Made by a program: the position numbers and the translations under genes. A DNA stretch of 64,000 nt from JANPBY01 sp963851405 (lineage in GTDB: Bacteria > Actinomycetota > Actinomycetes > DATJPE01): assembly GCA_963851405.1 (NCBI GenBank), contig CAWKPB010000007.1:437923-501922 (forward strand), in the 5' to 3' direction. Under the pieces are notes generated by a model. That model had not been told where the DNA came from. It did not search any database and was given only the letters and a program-made list of their open reading frames with translations. This document shows positions 1-11,228 of this stretch, in pieces (the first letter of the stretch is position 1; each line of letters starts with the position of its first letter).

Positions 1-1
1 C

Positions 2-808
2 TACCGCGCGCCGCTCGTTATCGCTGCCGACGGCAACTCCACCCGGCTGTCGCTCGCCATGGGCCTGCGCAAGCGCGACGATCGGCCGATGGGCGTCGCC
101 GTACGCACCTACTACGCGAGCCCGCGCCACGACGACGACTGGCTGGAGTCCTGGCTGGAGCTCTGGGACGGCACCGGCCCGGGCCGCAAGCTGCTGCCGG
201 GGTACGGCTGGATCTTCGGGGTCGGTGACGGCACCGTCAACGTCGGCCTGGGCATCCTCAACACCAGCGACGCCTTCGGCCATGTCGACTACAAGGACCT
301 GCTCAAGCGCTGGCTCGACCAGACGCCCGAGGAGTGGGGCTTGCGCGACGAGAACATGACCCAGCCGGTACGCGGTGCGGCCCTGCCCATGGGCTTCAAT
401 CGCACCCCCCACTACACCCGGGGCCTGCTCCTGGTCGGCGACGCGGGCGGCATGGTCAACCCCTTCAACGGGGAAGGCATCGCCTACGCGATGGAATCGG
501 CGACCCTCGCTGCGGACATCGTCATTCAGGCCCTCGCCCGCCCGGACGGTCCCTCTCGCGAGCTGGCGCTCGAGGGTTACCCGACGGCACTGAAGCAGGC
601 GTACGGGGGCTACTACACCCTGGGACGCGTCTTCGTGAAGGCGATCGGGCAGCCCGAGGTGATGAAGTTGGCGACGAAGTACGGGCTCCCGCGGCACACG
701 CTGATGCGGTTCACTTTGAAGCTGCTGGCCAACCTGACCGACCCCCGCGACGGCGACGCCATGGACCGCGTGATCAACGGTTTGACCCGGCTCACCCCAG
801 CAGCCTGA
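2..808 (+). CDS. Geranylgeranyl reductase family FAD-dependent oxidoreductase (3' part)
   Basis: The open frame is already running at base 2, so the N-terminal FAD-binding Rossmann motif lies before the window. What remains includes an ADGNSTR segment (residues about 9-15) and the second FAD motif GDAGGMVNPFNGEGIAYAM (about 147-165), both typical of the geranylgeranyl/digeranylgeranyl reductase family. Known actinobacterial members (MenJ type) reduce one double bond of the menaquinone side chain. Its place directly before complex I, with a polyprenyl synthase after nuoN, supports a quinone-modifying role; a carotenoid or lipid substrate cannot be excluded. The stop is 62 bases before nuoA. 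Confidence 0.85.
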   Translation, partial: YRAPLVIAADGNSTRLSLAMGLRKRDDRPMGVAVRTYYASPRHDDDWLESWLELWDGTGPGRKLLPGYGWIFGVGDGTVNVGLGILNTSDAFGHVDYKDLLKRWLDQTPEEWGLRDENMTQPVRGAALPMGFNRTPHYTRGLLLVGDAGGMVNPFNGEGIAYAMESATLAADIVIQALARPDGPSRELALEGYPTALKQAYGGYYTLGRVFVKAIGQPEVMKLATKYGLPRHTLMRFTLKLLANLTDPRDGDAMDRVINGLTRLTPAA

Positions 809-870
809 ACCGGTCCTAGGATGATCGCGGCCCACCCCCGGGGCGCCGAACGAGGAGAGGAGCGTACGAC

Positions 871-1230
871 GTGTCGTTAGTCGTCCCCATCCTCTGGCTC
901 GGCGCCATCGCCTTGGGCTTCGCGCTCTTCTCGATCCTCGCCGGCTACCTGAGCGGGCCGCGTCGCTACAACCGCGCGCGCCTCGACTCCTATGAGTGCG
1001 GCATCGAGCCGACCACTCAGGCGGTGGGCGGCGGACGCATCCCGGTGAAGTACTACCTGACCGCGATGCTCTTCATCGTCTTCGACATCGAAATCGTGTT
1101 CCTCTACCCCTGGGCCGTCGCCTTCGATGCGCTCGGGGTGTTCGGTCTCATCGAGATGGGCCTGTTCATCATGACCCTGGGTGTCGCCTACGCCTACGTC
1201 TGGCGCCGTGGGGGTCTGGAGTGGGACTGA
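871..1230 (+). CDS. nuoA: NADH-quinone oxidoreductase subunit A
   Basis: 119-residue membrane subunit of complex I with three hydrophobic segments. The family signature YECGIEPT (about residue 41) and the acidic membrane stretch FDIEIVFLYPWA (about 71-82) are intact. The GTG start is preceded by a GAGGAGAGG ribosome site about 10 bases upstream. It is the first gene of a 14-gene operon; length is normal for the family. Confidence 0.97.
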   Translation: MSLVVPILWLGAIALGFALFSILAGYLSGPRRYNRARLDSYECGIEPTTQAVGGGRIPVKYYLTAMLFIVFDIEIVFLYPWAVAFDALGVFGLIEMGLFIMTLGVAYAYVWRRGGLEWD

Positions 1231-1259
1231 TGACCGCCACCGAAAGGTGTGAGCGCTAG

Positions 1260-1814
1260 ATGGGCGTCGAAGAGCAACTCCCCAGCGGAGTGCTGCTGAC
1301 CTCGGTCGAGCTGCTCGCTGGGTACATGCGCAAGAACTCCTTGTGGCCAGCCACTTTCGGCCTCGCCTGCTGCGCCATCGAGATGATGGCGACCGGCGCT
1401 GGGCGGTACGACCTGGCCCGCTTCGGCATGGAGGTCTTCCGCGCCTCGCCACGCCAAGCCGACCTGATGATCGTCGCCGGCCGGGTCAGTCAGAAGATGG
1501 CCCCGATCCTGCGCCAGATCTACGACCAGATGGCCGGCCCGAAGTGGGTGCTGTCGATGGGTGCCTGCGCCTCGTCGGGTGGGATGTTCAACAACTACGC
1601 GATCGTGCAGGGCGTCGACCACGTCGTCCCCGTCGACATCTACCTGCCGGGCTGCCCGCCGCGCCCGGAGATGCTGATGGACGCGATTCTCAAGCTGCAC
1701 GACCAGATCCAGCGCGAGAAGCTCGGCCCGCACCGCCGGGCCCAGGTCGCTGAACTCGAGCAGGCCGCGCTGATCGCCCCTCCGACGTCGTCGATGAAGG
1801 GCCTGTTGCGGTGA
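1260..1814 (+). CDS. nuoB: NADH-quinone oxidoreductase subunit B
   Basis: 184-residue peripheral-arm subunit that holds iron-sulfur cluster N2, the last electron donor to quinone. All four ligand cysteines are visible: the adjacent pair in GLACCAIEM, one in MGACASSGG and one in PGCPPRPE. The quinone-site loop RYDLARFGMEVFRASPRQ is present, unlike in the orphan NuoB-like gene at 21208. The last four bases overlap the GTG start of nuoC. Confidence 0.97.
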   Translation: MGVEEQLPSGVLLTSVELLAGYMRKNSLWPATFGLACCAIEMMATGAGRYDLARFGMEVFRASPRQADLMIVAGRVSQKMAPILRQIYDQMAGPKWVLSMGACASSGGMFNNYAIVQGVDHVVPVDIYLPGCPPRPEMLMDAILKLHDQIQREKLGPHRRAQVAELEQAALIAPPTSSMKGLLR

Positions 1815-2512
1815 GTGATTCCCAGCTCCCCGCCGCGATGGCGGAGACCGCCGGTGAACCCACCTCGGAGGTCGTCGGTCACCGCAGTGGCATGTTCGGC
1901 GTCCACGGCACGGGTGACACCTCAGGTTTCGGCGGGCTCGCCCGCGCCGTCGAGGTGCCGCTGTCCAGCCCCCGGCCGTTCGGTGGCTATTTCGACGACG
2001 TCGCCGACACGGTCGCGCGGGTACTTCCCGACCACGACGCAGCCGTCGAAGCCGTGCTCTGCGCGCAGGACGAACTCACCTTCCACGTCCGGCGCGAGCA
2101 CCTGCTGGCGTTCATGCAGACGATGCGTGACGACCCGGACCTGCGCTTCGAGATGTGCATGGGCGTCAACGGTGTGCACTACCCCGACCAGGAAGGCCGC
2201 GAACTGCACGCGGTGTTCCCGTTGCTCAGCTACACGCACAACCGTCGGGCCCGCGTCGAGGTGGCCGTGCCGGACGCCGACCCGCACCTGCCGAGCGTGG
2301 TCTCGGTCTATCCGGGCAACGACTGGCACGAGCGCGAGACCTACGACTTCTTCGGCCTCATCTTCGACGGGCACCCGGCGTTGACGCGCATCCAGATGCC
2401 GGACGACTGGCCCGGCCATCCGCAGCGCAAGGACTACCCGCTGGGTGGGATCCCGGTCGAATACAAGGGTGCCGAGGTCCCGCCGCCGGACCAGCCGGAG
2501 GGCGTACTCCTG

Positions 2513-2513
<1 letters not shown>
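1811..2513 (+). CDS. nuoC: NADH-quinone oxidoreductase subunit C, carrying a one-base insertion near its end
   Basis: 30-kDa subunit of complex I. The signature WHERETYDFFGLIFDGHP followed by DYPLGG is clear. As written, the frame runs on into nuoD. Removing one C from the CC at 2495-2496 instead gives the C-terminus PPPDQRRAYS and a TGA at 2511-2513, the ending I expect for actinobacterial NuoC, and that stop overlaps an ATG for nuoD (TGATG). I therefore read separate nuoC (233 residues) and nuoD genes joined by a sequence error. The N-terminus has about 55 extra residues before the conserved core. Confidence 0.9.
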
Positions 2514-3917
<1,404 letters not shown>

Positions 3918-3918
<1 letters not shown>

Positions 3919-4550
3919 TGATGACCGACGCGACCAGAGCCGAGATGGCCGAGATCCTCACCCGTTATCCCAAGCCGCGCTCGGCCCTGATGCCGATGCT
4001 GCACCTGATCCAGTCCGTCGACGGCTACCTCTCCGACGAGGGCATCGCCGAGGTGGCCGAACTCGCAGGTGTGACGCCGGCAGAAGCCACCGCGGTCGCC
4101 TCCTTCTACACGATGTACACGCGCAAGGCGCAGGGCCGCAACCACCTTGGTGTCTGCACCAACACGCTGTGCGCGGTGCTCGGGGGCGACGCCGTCTGGG
4201 CGGCGCTGTCGGAACATGTCGGAGTCGGCCACGGCGAGACGACGGCCGACGGCTCCCTGACTCTGGAGCGGATCGAGTGCCAGGCGGCGTGCACCTACGC
4301 GCCGGTCATCACAGCCAACTGGGAGTTCGTCGACGACGTCACCGTGGAACGGGCCAAGGAGGTCGCCGACGCTCTGCGCTCCGGCGGCGAGGTCGTCTCC
4401 ACCCGCGGCCCGGTCGTGCCGGAGTTGGCCGACACCCGGCGCATCTTTGCCGGCTTCGACGACGGCCTGGCCGGCCACGGCCCGGCCGCCGACGCCGTGA
4501 TGCGAGCCGGCACCGACCTGGCCCGCGCCGCCGACGAGCAGGGGGACTGA
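3918..4550 (+). CDS. nuoE: NADH-quinone oxidoreductase subunit E
   Basis: 24-kDa thioredoxin-fold subunit that binds the [2Fe-2S] cluster N1a. Ligands are visible as CTNTLC (C-x4-C) and ECQAAC. The start ATG at 3918 overlaps the nuoD stop by one base; a second ATG follows at once. The 210-residue product has a C-terminal tail of about 45 residues beyond the core, rich in Ala and Asp, as often in high-GC actinobacteria. Confidence 0.95.
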
Positions 4551-4552
4551 GC

Positions 4553-5854
4553 ATGCCCATCGTCCCCGTCATCTCGGCCCATTGGGACGAGCCAGACTGC
4601 TACACCCTTGAGGGCTATCGTCGCCACGGCGGGTACGACACCATCGCACCGACCCTGGCCCGCCATCCCGACGAGATCATCCAAGCCATCAAGGACTCCG
4701 GCCTGCGCGGCCGCGGCGGCGCAGGCTTCCCCACCGGCATGAAGTGGGGCTTCGTACCGCAGGGCGACGACAAGCCCCGCTATCTAGTGATCAACGCCGA
4801 CGAGTCGGAGCCGGGCGCATGCAAGGACGTCCCGATCCTGCTCGCCAACCCGCATGCGCTGATCGAGGGGATCATCGCGGCGTCGTACGCGATTCGCGCG
4901 GCCCACGCCTTCATCTACATCCGCGGCGAGGTCCCCCACGTCCTGCGCCGGGTGTACGCGGCGGTATCCGAGGCCTACGCCGCCGGCTATCTCGGCCGCG
5001 ACATCTTGGGGTCTGGCTTCGACCTCGAAGTGACCGTCCACGCTGGCGCTGGCGCCTACATCTGCGGCGAGGAGACGGCGCTGCTGGACTCGCTGGAGGG
5101 CTATCGCGGCCAGCCGCGACTGAAGCCGCCGTTCCCTGCGGTCGCCGGGCTCTATGCCTGCCCGACCGTGGTCAACAACGTCGAGACGATCGCCAGCGTT
5201 CCGTCGATCCTGACGCGTGGCGCCGAGTGGTTCCGCTCGATGGGCACTGAGAAATCTCCCGGCTTCAAGATGTTCGCGGTGTCTGGCCACGTGGCCAAGC
5301 CCGGCGTTTTCGAGATGGCGCTCGGCTGCACGCTGCGCGAGCTGCTCGAACTCGCGGGCGGAGTGCGCGAGGGCCACGAGCTGAAGTTCTGGTTGCCCGG
5401 TGGGTCATCGGTGCCGTGGCTCACCGCCGACCACCTCGACACCCCCCTGACGTATGAGGACATGGCCGACGCGGGCACGTTCCTCGGCACCGCAACGGTC
5501 ATGGTCTTCGACGAGACGACCAGCGTGGTGCGCGCGGCGACCCGGTGGGTGGAGTTCTACAAGCACGAGTCGTGCGGCAAGTGCACCCCGTGCCGTGAGG
5601 GCGGGTACTGGCTGGTCGACCTGATGCGGCGCTTCGAGCGCGGCGAGGGCACCGAGGCCGACCTGACCACGCTCGAAGAGGTCGGCGCGAACATGATCGG
5701 CCGCTCCTTTTGCGCGCTCGGTGACTCCGCGCCGGTTCCGATCAACTCCGCGCTGAAGTACTTCCGCGAGGAGTTCATGCTCGGCACGCACACCTCGGCT
5801 GCCGAGTTGTTCGACCCCGTGGCCTCGACGGTGTTCGCGGCGGCCAAGTCATGA
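4553..5854 (+). CDS. nuoF: NADH-quinone oxidoreductase subunit F
   Basis: 51-kDa subunit where NADH is oxidised and electrons pass to FMN and cluster N3. Visible motifs are the NADH loop GRGGAGFPTGMKW, the FMN-binding GAGAYICGEETALLDSLEG and the cluster ligands SCGKCTPCREG. I chose the ATG at 4553, two bases after the nuoE stop; the frame is open further upstream but only as a shadow of nuoE. The product is 433 residues, normal for the family. It overlaps nuoG by four bases. Confidence 0.96.
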   Translation: MPIVPVISAHWDEPDCYTLEGYRRHGGYDTIAPTLARHPDEIIQAIKDSGLRGRGGAGFPTGMKWGFVPQGDDKPRYLVINADESEPGACKDVPILLANPHALIEGIIAASYAIRAAHAFIYIRGEVPHVLRRVYAAVSEAYAAGYLGRDILGSGFDLEVTVHAGAGAYICGEETALLDSLEGYRGQPRLKPPFPAVAGLYACPTVVNNVETIASVPSILTRGAEWFRSMGTEKSPGFKMFAVSGHVAKPGVFEMALGCTLRELLELAGGVREGHELKFWLPGGSSVPWLTADHLDTPLTYEDMADAGTFLGTATVMVFDETTSVVRAATRWVEFYKHESCGKCTPCREGGYWLVDLMRRFERGEGTEADLTTLEEVGANMIGRSFCALGDSAPVPINSALKYFREEFMLGTHTSAAELFDPVASTVFAAAKS

Positions 5855-8244
5855 CCGTTTCCGTGCGGATCGACGGCATCGCCGTCGACGTACCCAAGGG
5901 CACGCTGGTGATTCGCGCGGCCGAGCAGCTCGGCATCGCCATCCCGCGTTTCTGCGATCACCCGTTGCTCGCGCCGGCCGGCGCCTGTCGCCAGTGCCTG
6001 GTCGAAGTCGAGGGACAGGCCAAGCCGCTGGCTTCGTGCACCACGACGTGCACCGACGGCATGGTCGTCCGCACCCAGGTCACCTCCCCGGTGGCGGATG
6101 AGGCCCAGCGCGGGGTGATGGAGCTGCTGCTCATCAACCACCCGCTCGACTGCCCGGTCTGCGACAAGGGCGGGGAGTGCCCCCTGCAGAACCAAGCGAT
6201 GTCCGCGGGGCGCGGGGAGTCGCGTTTCGACAGCCCCAAGCGCACCTTCCCCAAGCCGATCGCCCTGTCCTCCCAGGTGCTGCTCGACCGGGAGCGCTGC
6301 ATTTCCTGCGCGCGGTGCACCCGCTTCGCCGATGAAATCGCCGGCGACCCCTACATCGAGCTGATCCAGCGTGGTGCCCAGCAGCAGGTCGGCATCGCCA
6401 ACGAGGATCAGCCGTTCAACTCCTACTTCTCCGGCAACACCGTTCAGATCTGCCCGGTGGGGGCGCTTACGGGTACGGCGTACCGATTCCGCTCACGCCC
6501 CTTCGACCTGGTCTCCACCCCGACCGCCTGCGAGCACTGCGCCTCCGGCTGCGCCTTGCGCACCGATGTGCGCCGCAACTCGGTCCTGCGCCGGTTGGCT
6601 GGCGACGACCCCGAGGTCAACGAGGAGTGGAACTGCGACAAGGGTCGCTGGGCCTTCCACTCCACGGAGTCCGCAGATCGGTTGCGCAGCCCGCTCGTGC
6701 GCGATGTCAACGGGGAACTGGTCGAAACGTCCTGGCCCGAGGCGCTCGGCTTGGCGGCACAGGGTCTCGCGGCAGCCCGCGACGCGGCCGGTGTCGGGGT
6801 CCTCGTCGGAGGCCGGGTCACCGCCGAGGACGCCTACGCCTACGGCAAGTTCGCCCGCGTGGCGCTGGGCACCAACGACGTGGACTTCCGGGCCCGGCCG
6901 CATTCGGTGGAGGAGGCCGATTTTCTCGGCGCTTTCGTCGCGGGTCGTGGAGTAGGCGACCCGGCCACCCCGACCTATGCCGACCTCGAGGCCGCCCCGA
7001 TCGTCCTTCTCGTGGGGCTCGAGCCCGAGGAGGAGTCGCCCATCATCTTCCTGCGGCTCCGAAAAGCCATGCGCCGCAAGGGTCTTCGGGTGTTCGCGGT
7101 GGCGCCGTTCGCCACTCGCGGTCTCACCAAGATGGGCGGTGAGCTGATTCCGGCCCTGCCGGGCGCCGAGGCCACCGCACTCGACAACCTCTCCGGCGGC
7201 TCCGAGGGCGCGGCCGAGCTGCTTCGCCAAGACGGCGCTGTGATTCTCGCAGGAGAACGTCTGGCCGAGAGCCCGGGTGCCCTGAGTGCGCTCGGTCGGC
7301 TCGCGCAGGCCACTGGCGCCAAGCTCGGCTGGGTTCCTCGGCGAGCCGGCGAGCGCGGCGCCTTGGACGCCGGTGCACTGCCCTCGCTGCTCCCGGGCGG
7401 ACGTCCGGTGGCCGAGGCCCAAGCGCGCGTCGACACCGGGGCCGTGTGGGGCGTGCCGTCCCTGCCGGCCGAACCGGGCCGCTCCACCGACGAAATCCTG
7501 GCCGCGGCCAGAAGCGGCGACCTCGGCGCCCTGGTGGTCGGCGGGGTCGACCTCGATGACTTGCCCAACCCCACTGAGGCCCGCGAGACCCTGCACCGCG
7601 CCGGCTTCGTCGTGAGCCTCGAACTGCGCGCCAGCAACGTGACCGACCGTGCCGACGTCGTTCTCCCCGTGGCTGCCGTGACGGAGAAGTCGGGCACCTT
7701 TGTCAACTGGGAGGGCCGCGGCCGCGAGTTCCCGCAGGTGCTGGGCGAAGCCTTCGAGCTCGCCGACGGTGGCGTGTTGGCGCTGCTCGCGCGTGAGCTC
7801 GGCGTCGAGCTCGGGATCGAGGGGACCGACGCGGCCCGCCGCGAGCTGGCGGAGTTGGGGGAGTGGTCGGGTTCTCGGGCCGCCGCCCCGACAGCGACAG
7901 CGCCCGCTGCAAAGAAGGCCAAGGCCGGTCAGCTCGTGCTGGCGACCTGGTCGACGCTCTTGGACGCAGGGCGGCTCCAAGACGGCGAGCCCCACCTCGC
8001 TGGCACGGCCGCCCCGGTCCGCGCGCTGGTGTCCGCGGCGACCGCCGCGAAGGTGGGTGTGTCTGCCGGAGAACAGGTGACGGTCACCTCCGAGCAGGGT
8101 GCGGTGTCCGTGCCGCTGGCCATCGGAGACGTACCGGACTCCGTCGTCTGGCTTCCGACGAACGCAGCGGGTTGTGCGGTGCGTCGTGATCTGGGCGCCG
8201 GTTACGGTGCGCGTGTGAGCTTGAGCGCAGGTGGTGCGTCATGA
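5851..8244 (+). CDS. nuoG: NADH-quinone oxidoreductase subunit G
   Basis: 75-kDa iron-sulfur subunit, 797 residues. The N-terminus has a [2Fe-2S] ferredoxin domain (ACRQC), then the 4Fe-4S ligands CPVCDKGGECPLQ and CISCARC, and CEHCASGC, the extra N7-type cluster motif. The C-terminal two thirds is the inactive molybdopterin-oxidoreductase fold. The reading frame is intact although neighbours nuoC, nuoD and nuoN are broken. It overlaps nuoF and nuoH by four bases each, suggesting coupled translation. Confidence 0.96.
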   Translation: MTVSVRIDGIAVDVPKGTLVIRAAEQLGIAIPRFCDHPLLAPAGACRQCLVEVEGQAKPLASCTTTCTDGMVVRTQVTSPVADEAQRGVMELLLINHPLDCPVCDKGGECPLQNQAMSAGRGESRFDSPKRTFPKPIALSSQVLLDRERCISCARCTRFADEIAGDPYIELIQRGAQQQVGIANEDQPFNSYFSGNTVQICPVGALTGTAYRFRSRPFDLVSTPTACEHCASGCALRTDVRRNSVLRRLAGDDPEVNEEWNCDKGRWAFHSTESADRLRSPLVRDVNGELVETSWPEALGLAAQGLAAARDAAGVGVLVGGRVTAEDAYAYGKFARVALGTNDVDFRARPHSVEEADFLGAFVAGRGVGDPATPTYADLEAAPIVLLVGLEPEEESPIIFLRLRKAMRRKGLRVFAVAPFATRGLTKMGGELIPALPGAEATALDNLSGGSEGAAELLRQDGAVILAGERLAESPGALSALGRLAQATGAKLGWVPRRAGERGALDAGALPSLLPGGRPVAEAQARVDTGAVWGVPSLPAEPGRSTDEILAAARSGDLGALVVGGVDLDDLPNPTEARETLHRAGFVVSLELRASNVTDRADVVLPVAAVTEKSGTFVNWEGRGREFPQVLGEAFELADGGVLALLARELGVELGIEGTDAARRELAELGEWSGSRAAAPTATAPAAKKAKAGQLVLATWSTLLDAGRLQDGEPHLAGTAAPVRALVSAATAAKVGVSAGEQVTVTSEQGAVSVPLAIGDVPDSVVWLPTNAAGCAVRRDLGAGYGARVSLSAGGAS

Positions 8245-9611
8245 CCTTGTTCTCCACCGTGACCGAGCCATCGGAGCTCTTCGACAATCCCTGGTGGTTG
8301 GTCGCGCTGAAGGCCCTCGCCGTCTTCGTTGTCCTCGTTCTGCTGACCCTGCTCAACATCTGGGGTGAGCGTCGGGTTGTCGCCCGCATGCAGCAGCGGG
8401 TCGGTCCCAACCGGGTAGGCCCCTTCGGTCTGGTGCAGGGTCTAGCCGACGGCGTCAAGCTCGCGCTGAAGGAAGACATCATCCCGAAGGCCGCGGACAA
8501 GGCGGTCTTCATCCTCGCGCCGGTGATCGCCGTGGTCCCTGCGTTCTTGGCCTGGGCCGTGATCCCCTTTGGCCCGGTCGTATCGATCTTCGGCTACCGC
8601 ACGCCCTTGCAGTTGACCGACTTCCCGGTCGCCGTGCTCTACGTCATCGCGGTGGCGTCAGTGGGGATCTACGGCATCGTCCTCGCTGGCTGGTCCAGCG
8701 GATCGACGTACCCGCTGCTCGGCAGTCTGCGGTCCAGCGCCCAGATGATCTCCTACGAGGTCGCTATGGGGCTGTCGTTCGTCGGGGTGTTCCTCCTGGC
8801 TGGCACCATGTCGACCTCGCAGATCGTCGCGGCGCAGGCCGAAGGTGGAACGGCCGAGCTGTTCGGCACCACGGTGAGCCTGCCGGGCTGGTACATCGTG
8901 TTGTTGCTGCCGTCTTTCGTCATCTACGCCATCGCGATGGTCGGCGAGACGAACCGGGCGCCGTTCGACCTGCCTGAGGCCGAGGGCGAGCTGGTCGGCG
9001 GGTTCCACACCGAATACAGCTCGCTGAAGTTCGCGCTGTTCTTCCTGGCCGAATACATCAACCTGGTCACCGTTTCCGCGCTCGCCACCACGCTGTTCCT
9101 CGGCGGTTGGCTGGCCCCCTGGCCGTTCTCGCTGATCCCCGGCGCCAACGAAGGCTGGGTCCCGCTGATCTGGTTCTTCAGCAAGCTGATCGTCTTCATC
9201 TTCGTGTTCATCTGGCTGCGGGGCACCCTCCCGCGTCTGCGCTATGACCAGTTCATGCGCTTGGGCTGGAAGGTGCTGATCCCGGTCTCGCTGGTGTGGA
9301 TCCTCGCGGTCGCGGCCGTTCGGGTCGCCCGTTCTGACGGTGCGGAGTTCGGCCGGGTCATCGTCGGGGTCTTCATCGCCGGTGCCCTGTTGTTGTTCAT
9401 CTGGTCCTTGGTCGACGCCCGCAATGCTCGCAAGGTCGAAGGGCAGGAGCCACCGCCGGAGCCAGGGCCCTACGACGGCGGGTACCCGGTGCCGCCCATG
9501 CCCACGCGTGGCGGCCGCCGATCCGGCATGGCGCAGGGCGAGGACCTCCAGGGGACCGACGGAACCCAGGACGAGACCCAGGACGAGACCCAGGAGAAGG
9601 CCCATGCCTGA
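8241..9611 (+). CDS. nuoH: NADH-quinone oxidoreductase subunit H
   Basis: Membrane subunit joining the peripheral and membrane arms of complex I and lining the quinone tunnel. The loops GPNRVGPFGLVQGLADGVK (near residue 53) and GETNRAPFDLPEAEGELVGG (near residue 235) are the family's hallmark. About eight hydrophobic segments precede a hydrophilic tail of some 60 residues rich in Pro, Gly, Asp and Glu, ending in a DETQ repeat. The tail explains its length of 456 residues against about 325 in E. coli. Confidence 0.96.
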   Translation: MTLFSTVTEPSELFDNPWWLVALKALAVFVVLVLLTLLNIWGERRVVARMQQRVGPNRVGPFGLVQGLADGVKLALKEDIIPKAADKAVFILAPVIAVVPAFLAWAVIPFGPVVSIFGYRTPLQLTDFPVAVLYVIAVASVGIYGIVLAGWSSGSTYPLLGSLRSSAQMISYEVAMGLSFVGVFLLAGTMSTSQIVAAQAEGGTAELFGTTVSLPGWYIVLLLPSFVIYAIAMVGETNRAPFDLPEAEGELVGGFHTEYSSLKFALFFLAEYINLVTVSALATTLFLGGWLAPWPFSLIPGANEGWVPLIWFFSKLIVFIFVFIWLRGTLPRLRYDQFMRLGWKVLIPVSLVWILAVAAVRVARSDGAEFGRVIVGVFIAGALLLFIWSLVDARNARKVEGQEPPPEPGPYDGGYPVPPMPTRGGRRSGMAQGEDLQGTDGTQDETQDETQEKAHA

Positions 9612-10155
9612 GTCGTCGATGCCGGGGAGTGGGTTCATCACGACCTTCCGGACCATGTTCAAGAAGGTCACCACCGAGCAGTACCCCGAAGAGGTCAAGG
9701 TCACCGCACCGCGCTTTCACGGTCGGCACCAGCTCAACCGCTACGCGGACGGCCTGGAAAAGTGCATCGGCTGCGAGCTGTGCGCGTGGGCCTGCCCGGC
9801 TGATGCGATCTATGTCGAGGGCGCACCCAACACCGACGAGGAACGCTTCTCGCCCGGGGAGCGCTATGGCCGCGTCTACCAGATCAACTACTTGCGCTGC
9901 ATCTTCTGTGGGCTGTGCATCGAGGCGTGCCCGACCCGCGCCCTGACCATGGGCAATGAGTTCGAGCTCGCTGACAACAACCGCGCGGATCTGATCTTCG
10001 AGAAGCAGGATCTGTTGGCGCCCATGCTGTCGGGGATGTTGGAGCCGCCGCACCCGATGGTGCCTGGGACCGACGAGAGCGACTACTACGGAGGGCGGAT
10101 CAAGAAGTCCGTCCCCGAGCAGGAGCAGGGTCCGGCCGAGGGCGGTGCGCGATGA
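9604..10155 (+). CDS. nuoI: NADH-quinone oxidoreductase subunit I
   Basis: Subunit with two 4Fe-4S clusters (N6a, N6b) feeding electrons towards NuoB. The two ligand sets CIGCELCAWACP and CIFCGLCIEACP are complete. The ATG at 9604 overlaps the nuoH end by eight bases; a longer upstream frame is the nuoH shadow. The product is 183 residues with a polar C-terminal tail. Confidence 0.96.
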   Translation: MPESSMPGSGFITTFRTMFKKVTTEQYPEEVKVTAPRFHGRHQLNRYADGLEKCIGCELCAWACPADAIYVEGAPNTDEERFSPGERYGRVYQINYLRCIFCGLCIEACPTRALTMGNEFELADNNRADLIFEKQDLLAPMLSGMLEPPHPMVPGTDESDYYGGRIKKSVPEQEQGPAEGGAR

Positions 10156-10892
10156 CCGGCGAGGTCGTGGCCTTCTGGGTCGTCGCGCCGTTGGCCGTCC
10201 TCGGTGGCGTGATGATGGTGGTGAGCCGCAAGTCGGTGCACAGCGCCTTGTGGCTGGCCATGTCGATGATCTGCCTGGCCGTGCTCTACATCATGCAAGG
10301 CGCCGCGTTCCTGGGCGTCGTCCAGATCGTGGTCTACACCGGCGCAGTGATGATGCTGTTCTTGTTCGTGCTGATGCTCGTCGGCGTTGATGCCTCCGAC
10401 TCCCTGGTGGAGACGCTGCGCAACCAGCGGCTGGCCGCCGTCCTGGGCGGCCTCGGCCTCGGAGTGCTCCTCATCGCCGGCGTGACCCGCGTCATCGACC
10501 TCCCGATGGTCGGTGTGGACGAGGTGAATCTCGCCGACGGCGGGAACGTCCAGGGCCTGGCCCGGCTCATCTTCACGCAGTACATCTGGGCGTTCGAGAT
10601 CACCGCTGCGCTGTTGATCACCGCGGCTCTTGGCGCCATGGTGCTGGCTCACCGCGAGCGGGTCGTCAGCCGCCGCTCGCAGCGTGAGCAGTCCGAGGAC
10701 CGTACGCGCAGCGACCACGTCCCGCCGCTGCCGGCACCCGGGGTGTATGCGCGCCACAACGCGGTGGACACTCCCGGCCTGCTCCCCGGTGGGGCGACCT
10801 CAGACCTCACGGTGCCGGGGCTGCTCACCGGCCGCGCAACCGCCGACCGCACCGAGCCGCCCGCGTTGCCGCAGGGCGGTGATGACGAGTGA
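10152..10892 (+). CDS. nuoJ: NADH-quinone oxidoreductase subunit J
   Basis: Membrane subunit of complex I with five hydrophobic segments in residues 1-165, including the conserved GAVMMLFLFVLML helix that holds the pi-bulge in known structures. A polar tail of about 80 residues follows. Overlaps of four bases with nuoI and nuoK fit a tightly coupled operon. Confidence 0.95.
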   Translation: MTGEVVAFWVVAPLAVLGGVMMVVSRKSVHSALWLAMSMICLAVLYIMQGAAFLGVVQIVVYTGAVMMLFLFVLMLVGVDASDSLVETLRNQRLAAVLGGLGLGVLLIAGVTRVIDLPMVGVDEVNLADGGNVQGLARLIFTQYIWAFEITAALLITAALGAMVLAHRERVVSRRSQREQSEDRTRSDHVPPLPAPGVYARHNAVDTPGLLPGGATSDLTVPGLLTGRATADRTEPPALPQGGDDE

Positions 10893-11188
10893 GCGCCAAC
10901 GCGTATCTGGTCGTCGCGGTCCTGTTGTTCTCGACCGGCGCGGTCGGGGTGCTCGTGCGACGCAACGCGATCGTCGTGTTCATGTCGATCGAGTTGATGT
11001 TCAATGCCTGCAACTTGGCCTTCGTGACGTTCTCCCGGGTCCACGGGAACCTCGACGGTCAGGTGTTCGCGTTCTTCGTCATGGTCGTCGCCGCTGCTGA
11101 GGTCGTCGTCGGCTTGGCCATCATCTTCACGATGTTCCGCACCCGCCGCTCCGCGTCGATCGATGACGCCAACTTGTTGAAGTACTGA
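10889..11188 (+). CDS. nuoK: NADH-quinone oxidoreductase subunit K
   Basis: Small membrane subunit (99 residues, three hydrophobic helices) related to MrpC antiporter proteins. The conserved glutamates of the proton path are seen in SIELMFNACNL (about residue 34) and in AEVVVGLAI (about residue 70). The GTG start overlaps the nuoJ stop by four bases. Confidence 0.95.
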   Translation: MSANAYLVVAVLLFSTGAVGVLVRRNAIVVFMSIELMFNACNLAFVTFSRVHGNLDGQVFAFFVMVVAAAEVVVGLAIIFTMFRTRRSASIDDANLLKY

Positions 11189-11228
11189 TGAGGACACCGA
11201 TGCTTGCTCGCAGTCGTAGGGGGGACGT